The position numbers and the translations under genes are program-made. From Amphiduros pacificus (taxonomy: Eukaryota; Annelida; Polychaeta; Phyllodocida; Hesionidae): a stretch of DNA of 64,000 nucleotides. The stretch spans positions 25,832,217-25,896,216 of the forward strand of contig OX439005.1 of assembly GCA_949316495.1 (NCBI GenBank). The letters run 5' to 3'. Shown here one piece after another: positions 49,901 to 61,900 of the stretch; the first letter of the stretch is position 1, and each line of letters starts with the position of its first letter. The notes beneath the pieces were generated by a model, which made no database searches, had not been told where the DNA came from, and worked only from the letters and a program-made list of their open reading frames with translations.

Positions 49901-52900
49901 ATTATTTAAGGATGAGAAAATGTTCTTACTTTTTGTTTCACAATAATATATCATCAAGGTTATGGTGAATAGTTTTTTGCTGAATGTATTTTTATCTGAG
50001 ACAATCTGAAGTGATCAGATTTGTGATTTGTTTGTTTATTGTCTGATGCTACTGACAATCGCTTCATTGATCACTGCTGATTGTTCTTGTGTTTGTCTCT
50101 CTTGTCACGTCACGATGAAGCAACCTGACAACAAATATTTCCCTTCAGGTATGATACAACTAATACACCAACTTCACACTTCAACTCTCAATAAAAATGT
50201 TCCAATCACCAAACTTGATGGAGTTTATCTCCGCTAAAACGATAATTTCAGAAATCTTGCAAAGTTACTACAGATCAAAACACCCATTTGGAGCCATGTT
50301 GCGTGACGAAGCAGTGGATGATCAAGAGAACATCTGTATTTGTGGAAACCATCAATTGTGTCATGGTCTGCTGGACATAGTTTAGATAACTCTTGTCATA
50401 ATCTGGCCTTCAGCTTATTCACCAAATCATCATAACAACAACAGCAGCAGAAGGGTTTTCTACGTGTAAACCTATAAATTATTCTCCTACTGCATCCGTT
50501 TGGGCAATTCCCTAACATTCACTATGCCACTTTCTCCGTAGATCTTTTATTCAGAAAATAAGTATATATCACTGAACTGAGTGAGATGAGAGTCCTAAAA
50601 TCTTGAAACATTGTAAACAAGTAGAGAAATATTCCATTATTGCTGAAAATATTGAGCTACACAAGTTTTTGGGGACAAAATTTTGAAATATGTATATATA
50701 TCATTTAGAAATTAAAACAGTGCTACTCATTTCAGTGCAACTCAATTCAGTGCTACTCAATTTGAAATTGGTCTTTAAAAGAATTATAATCACCTAGCTT
50801 GTTGCTAAATCTATTCATATGATACCTCAGCCTATTTTACCCAACCCCTGTGCCCATATCATCAAGCTTGTTACTTGTTCTATAGCTAGTAATATAATCT
50901 ATAATACCTCAGCCTATTTTACTTTACCTTTCTGCCAATATCATCAAGCTTGTTGCTTCTTCTATAGCTAGAATATAATCTATAATACCTCAGCCTATTT
51001 TACCTTCATATGATATTCTATTCATATGATACCTCAGCCTATTTTACCCAACCCCTGTGCCCATATCATCAAGCTTGTTACTTGTTCTATAGCTAGTAAT
51101 ATAATCTATAATACCTCAGCCTATTTTACTTTACCTTTCTGCCAATATCATCAAGCTTGTTGCTTCTTCTATAGCTAGAATATAATCTATAATACCTCAG
51201 CCTATTTTACCTTACCTTTCTGCCCATATCATCAAGCTTGTTACTTCTTCTGTAGCTAGTAATATAATCTATAATACCTCAGCCTATTTTACCTTACCTT
51301 TCTGCCCATATCATCAAGCTTGTTACTTCTTCTATTGCTAGTAATATAATCTATAATACCTCAGCCTATTTTACCTTACCTTTCTGCCCATATCATCAAG
51401 CTTGTTGCTTCTTCTATAGCTAGAATATAATCTATAATACCTCAGCCTATTTTACCTTACCTTTCTGCCCATATCATCAAGCTTGTTACTTCTTCTGTAG
51501 CTAGTAATATAATCTATAATACCTCAGCCTATTTTACCTTACCTTTCTGCCCATATCATCAAGCTTGTTACTTCTTCTATTGCTAGTAATATAATCTATA
51601 ATACCTCAGCCTATTTTACCATACCCCTCCACCTATATCATCAAGCTTGTTGCTTCTTCTATAGCTAGTAATATAATCTATAATACCTCAGCCTATTTTA
51701 CCTTACCCCTCTGCCCATATCATCAAGCTTGTTACTTCTTCTATTGCTAGTAATATAATCTATAATACCTCAGCCTATTTTACCTTACCTTTCTGCCCAT
51801 ATCATCAAGCTTGTTACTTCTTCTATAGCTAGTAATATAACCTATAATACCTCAGCCTATTTTACCTTACCTTTCCGCCCACATCATCAAGCTTGACACT
51901 TCTTCTTTAGCTACTAATATAATCTATAATACCTCAGCCTATTTTACCTTACGCCTTTATCCACATCATCTAGTTTCTTGTAACTTCTCATCATATAATC
52001 TGCTACACCTCAGTTTTTTTATAATTTACCCCTCTAACTCAGTCTGCTTTTTACTTATTCTAGTCACTGATTACAATTTGCATTAACTCAACTTTTAAAT
52101 TATACCCAACCAACCATATAATTCAGAAAACACAGTTTTTAACTGTAAAAATTGGTGATGCCAAGCTTCTATAGCATTATGCCCTATATAATTCAAATTA
52201 AGCTGTATTCAAACCATTTTTGTTATAACTGTATCTCAATTTCTATTGCTATCTCTTTGGTAAAAAAGAAGTCTCAGTTTGATCCTGTTCCGTTTCATAA
52301 TACTGATAATGGAAATTGCATTATGTTTATTTGGCCACCTGGGGGCACTGTGTGTCACAGGTGCGTGCAATCCATCTAAATCTTCTGTCAGTTCATGACG
52401 TTTTGTTCATAAAACCCTCAATCTATCAGCATTTCACATTATGTTTTTCATCATGTCTACCTTAATTTTTTTTAAATGAAGGGCATTTCGAAACCTTCTC
52501 AAGGGGAAGTTGTAGATTTTGTTATATCTGCTTCATAGATGCATATTAAATTCTCAGTGAAAAATTTGACAGGTTTACAAATCTTTAAATAAAATCTCTC
52601 TCTTTAGCACGATACAGATATTCAATATCAGTGTCACCCTCATAAGAAAAAGCATGATACCACAAGTTGGAACTTCACACATCTTTAACAGATCTAAAGG
52701 TGGGATTTGGAGGTTAACTGGCCCAATCTCTGTTATTGTGTTCTGTCAGTTTCAATTTCATTTACCATACGCTTTGGCAAGGCATCTGAAAGTGTAGTGC
52801 CAAGCTTGGATATAAAATTTGGCATCTATCTGCACAACAAGCTTCTAACAGATCCTTACATTCAAATAACACTTACATATCCAACTGAACAAAAATGACT

Positions 52901-55900
52901 TTATATCACATAATATACTTTTTTTAAACATAATATCAGTTCACATTTAATCAATTGTATGAAATAGTAGAGTAGTGGCTTTTATACACATGGTAGAAGA
53001 AAATGACAGATATTCTGAGATAAACAGGGAAAATCTTCAGGTTGTTCTTGGTTTCATGGGCAGTAAATTAAAATTGATAAATTATGTATAATGGGTTATG
53101 GAAATGGTGAAAGTGTGGTCACGAGTGTTACATTATTGGCTGTGCACCATGACAGTGCAGAATGTCAGAGAGAGGCACGGGCACGGCCCCTCAGGCACTT
53201 GACAATAAAAACACCCATCAAATTGGCTTTTAAGGTATTTAACACCTGGGAAAATTTAGCCAAATTTCTGCAAGAAACTGAAGAAAAGAGGAAAATAGTG
53301 CATACACAAAAGCTCATTATGGTCTATAGCTTCAACTTTGCTCAGTATTTCTGACAATATTACAGCAAAAAATTGAAGAATATTAGAAAATAATGTTGAA
53401 ATTCTTGCATTTGAAAAACTTAGTTGGGTGTGTATTCATACATTCCTTTTGACTCAGATCCATTATGTATTTAGACCTTATTATGCTGTAAAGTGATTTG
53501 AAGCAATTTAAAATAGTTACGTACAAACAGGTGAACAAAAAGAAAAGAAAAATTATCATATAAGAAGGCCCATATCATACTTTATTTTGTCACTGTGTAC
53601 CAGGTATTTTTTGGGAGTGCATTTTGTTCTCTCTACCAGCATGACACAACAATTTTGATATATAAATGAAAGAACTATCATAAGACACCTGAAGGAACAT
53701 TACATTAATCCTGAGAGAATAAAGATGAATTATTATACACTGTTTGTCCCCTTATATTTTGTTTGTTTTATTTTATAGGGACAAAATACTTCATTCAAAA
53801 ATGTCCAAAAATCTGCCAAAATATCACTGCGCCACTCGGCATAAAAGACTGTCTTCTGGGACGAGAATTTTGTGCTTGGTAACAACGCAGCTCTGTGCAG
53901 TTAATACGACCATATCCAGGGACCTGCTTACAACATTCCTGAGATGCACGTGAGCTCAAAGATATTATGTTCGAGGTAAAAACCTTCACATATATGATAG
54001 GAAGACATAGGTGGTAAAAAGACCCAGCCACACAGGTGATATGAAGACTCAGAGATGTGGAGAAGGCACACAGGTGAGAAGAAGGCACACAGGTGAGAAG
54101 AAGGCACACAGGTGAGAAGAAGGCACACAGGTGAGGAGAAGGCACACAGGTGAGAAGAAGGCACACAGGTGAGAAGAAGGCACACAGGTGAGAAGAAGGC
54201 ACACAGGTGAGAAGAAGGCACACAGGTGAGAAGAAGGCACACAGGTGAGAAGAAGGCACACAGGTGAGAAGAAGGCACACAGGTGAGAAGAAGGCACACA
54301 GATGAGAAGAAGGCACACAGGTGAGAAGGCACACAGGTGAGAAGGCACATAGGTGAGAAGGCATATATGTGAGAAGGCACATAGGTGAGAAAAAACAAGT
54401 GAGAGAAAGAAGCACAAGTGAAAAGAAGGCACACAGGCAAGAAGGAAAGACATAGATGAGAGGGTATATATGAGAGAAAAAGTCACGCAGGTGAGAATAT
54501 GGCACACAGGTGAGAAAAGGGTACACAGGTGAGATGAAGGCACACAGGTGACAAGAAGGCACATGGGTGACAAGAAGACATATGTGACAGGTATACATAC
54601 AGGTGTGAAATGGATGCCGAGGAGAAAGAGTAACTCGAGTGAAAGGCAGACACACTAGTGAATGGCAAATACACTAGTGAAAGGCAGACACGCTAGTGAA
54701 TGGCAAATACACTAGTGAAAGGCAGACACACTAGTGAATGGCAAATACACTAGTGAAAGGCAGACACACTAGTGAATGGCAAATACACTAGTGAAAGGCA
54801 GACACACTAGTGAATGGCAAATACACTGGTGAATGGCAAATACACTAGTGAATGGCAGACACATTAGTGAATGGCAGACACACTAGTGAATGGCAGACGT
54901 ACAAGTGAATAGCAGACGTACAAGTGTAAGGCAGACACACTAGTGAAAGGCAGACACACTAGTGAAAGGCAGACACACTAGTAAAAGGCAGGCACACTAG
55001 TGAATGGCAGACACTAGTGAAAGGCAGACACACTGGTGAAAAGCAGACACACTAGTGAATGGCAAATACACTAGGGAATGGCAGACACTAGGGAATGGCA
55101 GACGCACAGGGATATCAAAACACATAAACAATTCTTTTTGAAAGACTTGATTTACAATATAATTATTATTCTCTACATTCATGATTGACAATTAATCTTT
55201 TTTATTAGTTTTAAAAGAAGTTGAGATCTCTCTCTCTATTTTATCTTAATTTTGTGTGATAATAATGTATATATTACTGTGAAAGGATTTGCCTGTCTTC
55301 ACACTGTCATTATTACGGGGACCACCCATTCTGATGAAAAATATCCGGAGGCTTACGTGCCACCAACTCCAGACAAGGAGATGTAATTGAGCTCTTAATG
55401 TGACCAAACAACTTTTTAGGAGGTTTTCATTTTTTGTCATTGAATCTAATGTTGTTTTTTTATTGCATGTAAATCTGATTCAATTAAGCAACATATGAAT
55501 CATGCTGGAGACCGGACGAGGAGGCAAACTAGAACATATCAAACTGAGCATGCTTTTACACAAATATAATGCCCATGTTTAACCCAGCATTGTGTGCATA
55601 TATTTTGATAATGGTAACAATACAAGGGGGGAGGACACTCCTGTTTCTGGTTTATTTCAAATCCCATTCCTTATTGTCTCTTGGCTAAATGTTTACAGGA
55701 CTTTGCCTATTTTTTTTTCGGAAAGCCAATCACACAGTAGTATGCCTGTGAAGAAAGGCGAGACATTTTCATTTGGATAAGTTTTCCATCAGAATAAGAG
55801 ATTTATGATGGGCACAACGCTCTCGCCACCTTCTGATGGGCGGAAGATGATAACACCAAACACATAAAAGTCCCTGATTAATTAAACTGACACACCTTAC

Positions 55901-58900
55901 TGAAATGGAAACGCATTAATTAGGGGGAAACTTATGCAATTTTCACCAGTCTGAATGGGAAATTTGGAAAACCAATTAAAGTTTGCCTCGCAGCTGGTGT
56001 AGCCTGAGAGTTAGGATGGTATTTAAAGTTAACCCTGGCCTGGAGGAAGTCTATCATTTCTCCTCATCTCTTCATTACTTATTACACCCTCCACCTCCTC
56101 TTGTTTAAACATGGCGAAAATTACAGGCTTCATTTTCTCAAAGACACTGATACCGTAGAAATATTTCAAGAGGGCAAGATAGACACAGGCAAATGTTATT
56201 CTGCTGAAGATCAACACATTGATTCTTGATGTGATATTTAGTGCATATAAGTTCATAATTTGTGAATTTTACAAGCTTGTTTCTCTCATTTTCAGGTCCT
56301 ATTTTTAGTAGTTTTCAAAGACTAAAACATGCTTATAATTAAGAATTCATAGGTTTAAAAGAATAGATCTGGAAATTTGTGATTGAAGAGTAAATTATGG
56401 AAATTAACCATAATATGCATCTAATTGACTTGATATACATCTATATAACTGAGAGCAATCAATTCAGTTTTAATCAGACCGTAAGTTTAATAGTAATTTT
56501 CTCCACAAACCTTGCCCAATCTCATCAGTGACCCCATATAACAGTCTGCCTGAGCGAGCCACTAATCACAACAAGCCAAGCTTTTTTACAGCCATTAGTA
56601 GATTGTAAATTTTGTAGCTTGAAACTTTAATCTGACAAACTGCTCATGGCAATTAACTACAACCACTGCTGGAATTCCTCAAAAACACTGCACCTTTAAA
56701 ACCGTTTATAGTGAAATGCATACATATATTAGTTTCTCATTTATATTTAGGTGATTAAGGATAAAAAGCTCCCTCTTTCACTTGCTGTAGGCACTGTAAA
56801 ATAATTGGCTGATATTTATTGTCTAAACATCATGTGATCAGTATAATGATCAGAGATGTGAAGTAAACACTATCGTGCTCTATGAATATGTTCTTAGTAT
56901 ATGTCCATTATTAAACTAGACATTTTAGTAAGATTGTTAAAATGATATACATGTTCAAGTGGCCTGCACTGAATGCTGGATTTTTCAGCACAATTATCAG
57001 ACCTAACTTACAGCACAGTACACTGCGCTTTGACACCTAGGTCTATCATGGATATTTCCAATCAATGTTTGAAAATTGGTTTGTGTACTTCTATTAACTG
57101 TACTTCTATTAATATAGCATACTTAAGAAGGCTTTATTATGCCAAACAGCCTGCGACTAGGACACTATGCCCTTCTCTTTTCAAAGTATATATTTGTGAT
57201 TTTATCACAGCATGGAAATAAGTATCTAAATATGTGCTGATGGATGGTGGGTAAACATGGGGCAATACCCGCACTGTAATAATGAAAGAATAACACAGAT
57301 TGATCTTTCTTCTGCTTCCATACTGTGAAAGTACAGTTATTGTCCGTCTCCTGTTGGGCGACAAATTATCTCAACGATAGGATTCACACAATGGTGAAGC
57401 TCAACTCATTTTCCACCATGTCAAACATGTTGACGTAGTTTACCTTTGCAAATTGTAAACCAATTTTTTTTTCATCCAAGTAATTTATCATATGACAAAT
57501 GAGAGTTGCTTTTCATACAATACCTTGCTGTAGCAAGAGGGAAACATGGAGTGTTGTCTCAAGCTGGGTTGTGCCATTAATAACAAGGAGTAATCACTGG
57601 TAAAGAATACAAGCTCATGTCCAATTATCTTGTCCTTACCAGATTTACACAGGTATCAACTTGAGCCCCGCAGCAGGAAACACATCTCTCTCTCATTTCC
57701 TCTGCTACACCGAGGTCTCTTCATTTAAAAATGTTCTAAATCATCAATTAGTAATTTTGAAATGCTACTGGAGTTTTCTGTGATCCATTGGGCTTTAGTC
57801 TTCTGTAGTTCAGTATTTTCTAAACGATACCAACTGTTTCTAACAATCTATAAGTTTATTTTTTATTCTTTTTTATTTTAGTTTTCTTCCGGTCTCATAT
57901 ATATTCTATAGGTTTATGATCCTGTGACAATCATTGAATTTTAAAAGCTTTTTCTCATTACTATGATTAGCTAGTATAAAATTTTGTGTCAATTTATGAC
58001 TTTAAGGCTTTAAACACAATACTGAACTCAAAAACATGAGCCTCAATTTATGAAATTAACTTGAAAATCTTTCTTTACCTTAGGGAACCTCACAGATTTC
58101 TTTGCATTTGATAACAGGTTTTTTTAGGTGTTAATAACGTTCTCACCAAAATGGTGAAGAGAGTTCATGGATTAATAAATTCATAATCAAAATCATTCTT
58201 AGAGGTCCAGAACATTTTTGATTGATTTGTGGCCCAAAATGGTGTTTAAACCTCCAAATTACTATTTCTATATAAAAAAACAATTTCTTTGAACACAGTC
58301 AAATTGCTTTTATTATATTAAATCATGTTACCCTGCTTCACAATCAAGCCCAAAAATAGAGACCAAAAGCCATTTCAGGACTGCTTTTGGTATAATCTTT
58401 GGCACTCCTGATGGGTATAATTCTGTTATCAGTTCAAATATGAATATCGTTAAAAAATCTATCAGTAATTTACACATTTTTTCCTCTGAATCCATCACAA
58501 TGGCTTCGTAGGCATTGTACAATTTCATCATGCTGATCTGGTGAACTCACCATGCATGTGTGTAGAATTAGCCATCTTCTCTGTTTTAATGACCTAATCG
58601 TTCACCTTATAGCAGTAATCTTTGTGTGGAGATGGAGAGGTGCTGACCATCTGGATCAACAAGCATGTGATTTACTGAGTGGCCGGGGCAGTGTGGTCAG
58701 TGATAAGTGGCTGTGAGGTGCTCCTTGGCGGCAAGCAAACACTCCAGATAAGGCCAGATAAAAACAATTAGCACTCAAACCCCCACAATCTAATGCACCT
58801 GTCAATGTTATCCCATAGGTGGGGCATGTCAAGACAAACAACATTACCAAAGGAGGGGGGGGGGGGTGGCTTGGAAAGACGAAAAGAAGGGGAATTCTAC

Positions 58901-61900
58901 AAAATGCAAAGAGACTGATATTATGTGAGATCTTCACGACTTCAACATCACATCAGACTCCCAGATAATGCTAGGAATTCTGAGATAAACTGGGGAATTC
59001 TTGGAAACCTGTGTATTTACAATAGTCAGGAAAATCTTGGATATATGATATAAAAACGGGATTGCTAAACCTCAGTGTTAGCTTCTCATACTGAAAAAAA
59101 TGATTTAAAAATAGTCATACAGTTATTAGATTATTTAAATGCTGGTCATTAGATAATTTACATTGTCATTCAGTCATTAAATAATGTACAGATACTACAA
59201 GTACAGTCATACAGATATTACAAGTATAGCCATACAGTCATTAGAGGAATTACAAATTAGCCATACAGTCATTAGAGGAATTACAAATTAGTAACACAAT
59301 CTTTAGGGGAATTACAAATTAGCCATACAATCCTTAGGGGAATTACAAATTAGCCATACAGTCATTAGGGGAATTACAAATTAGCCATACAGTTATTAGG
59401 GGAATTACAAATTAGCCATACAATCCTTAGGGGAATTACAAATTACCCATACAGTTATTAGGGGAATTACAAATTACCCATAGACATTAGGGGAATTACA
59501 AATTAGCCATGCAATCGTAAGGGGAATTACAAATTACCCATACAGTCATTAGGGGAATTACGAATTACCCATACAGTCATTGGATGATCTAAAACTAGTC
59601 TTATAACTATAACATATTGTTGTCTGCCATCTTTGAGAGCACACTTCTTAACCCATTTAACTTGAATATCTATAGTTGAAAATGGTTGTTTCTTAATCCT
59701 GTACTCTGGCCTTTATTCCAAAGAGTAGGAATTCTGAGGTGAATGTCATGTTTGACATTTTTTCAAACTCAATTTCCGATTTAAAATGGACAATGAAAAT
59801 ATTAATGATCCTTCACAAAAGTATTTGGAATAAATCCTTGGAAAGATAAGATAATTTTCATTAAGTGACTTGTCAGTTCCTATTTAATCTGAAAAGTGTG
59901 CACAACATAATACTGTTATTTCATGATAAAAACTCAATGCCTGGGGAAGAAACCTTTTGGTCTATCTAAAGTATCATAAATCTTGTATGGGAATTCAGTA
60001 AGATTGAAATGCAACAATTTACTTGTAAGGGTTTGGTATTTCACAGGAAGCAATATGAGACCTGATAATTCTGGACAAAAGAATCAAATACGACAACGTG
60101 ATAATGTCCTGCGTCCAGCTTTTGTACAAATGTATTACAAATCTTAGCCGACATTTTATCAAAGCTCAGACGCTGTTTGTTGATTACTTAAGTGACAGCT
60201 AGAGACCAATCTGGCTTACTGAGTGCTGATAAATAACACAACAAATGGGCTTTGTCCTCCTGAATAAAACTATGGACCGATCAAGCAAGCTTCATGAACC
60301 CAATCACCTGACCTATGGGTAATCTAAACTGAGATGTGCTGTGGAAGACTTGTCTATACAGATGAGTTATGTGAGATGCTGTCCCATATGCTGCGCTGTC
60401 TACGTTTGATGCAAGTGATCAATTGTGCACTGGAAACATGTTTACAGAATTGTAAATCAATCTCGAGCCACCTGGCTCAAGACATATTTTCTGCATATTT
60501 ATTTCCATAGCAACCACCTGTTGCCCAGGGTAACCATTGTTAATTACTGGCCTTGCTCTGGGTCGCCCATCTCATCATACACATCCCATCACTCCCTGCT
60601 CAACTGGACACTTCGGACCTGCCAAATACTGGTAGTGATCTGAGGTGACACCTGGTGGTGGTCATGTAAACTATCGACCTCACAGTGAGTCAGGTGTCCA
60701 ACAGGGTGACAGATTGTGCCCCATGCACCACACCTGTACCCTGATCCCTGATGTCCTGGCATCATAACATCGGTAGCTGGCAGCCAGGTAAACACATATC
60801 CTATTTATCAGAGGCAACCTTTGTGGTTCCAAGGTCATCCATCTGACATATGCCCTGTTTATATAATCAGTGCTATGTTTAGGTATAGACCTTCATTCAT
60901 CTCATATCTTCCATTTTTCTTTCATAAATAATTAGGTTTACATGGAGATATTGTAGTCACAACCTTCAGAATTCAATTAATTGATAGCTATAAATGAGAT
61001 TTTTTTTTTTTTTATGATTAAGTGATTAGTAAAGGTGTTATTGGGAGCAACAATAAATAATCTCATTTCTTCATGTTGCATATCTAACTTACAGGTTAGA
61101 GATCCATGTTATTTATTATGTTTCTCTCAGATAAATGTGTGTACAAATCTGACAGGTCATTTATTGTAGTCTAATTATATGCGATTCGATTGCAGTTTGT
61201 CATCGCTCACTTCTCACCCTGACTGACGCTCGGTGGCCATGGCAACTGTTGGCAGGCAACTGCTGCAAACAAGCAGTTACCCCAGTAACCACAGATGGAT
61301 CTTGTCACCATGGCGATGTATCACCCTGGCAACCACTGACAGAAGGATATTTGCTGTGGGCAACTACTTTGTTTAACACGACAAACATTGCAAGGCTCTT
61401 ATATAAACTTGGCATAAAAAAGATGAACTTTTGTTTGCCGAAAACGTTAGCAGGAAAAGAGTTGTTATTATTGCCACACCTTGTATCACAACAGCAAAGT
61501 GTCAATCTCCGTGACAGAGAACAGACTGGCAAAGGCGAATCAAGAGGGGGACCCTAGATGCTGTATCGACTCTGTGAGATTACTCAGGCCTGTATTCAAT
61601 ACCTGCTCAATCTATATTGTTGACACTTGCATGCATAGCTTCTACAACAGGACTTCACCCTCATATCAGTTCCTGCTGTCAATGGTAAAAAGGTGTGTTC
61701 AGAATTGGTCGCAAGTCACAACGTACACAGATTGGTGCACATAAAGAATAAATGACTATTCATATAGATTCTGCTTTGTCCTGTCTGGTTAGTATCTTGG
61801 GCAGTCAATTGATCACAGGTCATGACTTGATGTTGGTTAAATCTGATTGGACGATATTTCAGTGGGCAAGATATTTCTGATGCAGGGAATTTCAAATTTC

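Noticed and set aside
49662-49946. 94-residue frame at the end of the 62-bp array
   Set aside because: Mostly satellite translation running into unique sequence, with no recognisable domain.
53795-54674. Minus-strand frames of up to 286 residues rich in SHLCAFFSPVCLLL repeats
   Set aside because: They are translations of the 19-bp array, read every 57 nt. There is no start context, splice structure or domain.
58855-58867. Run of about 13 G as a quadruplex
   Set aside because: A single uninterrupted run without further G-tracts nearby is weak evidence for a functional structure and may vary with sequencing error.
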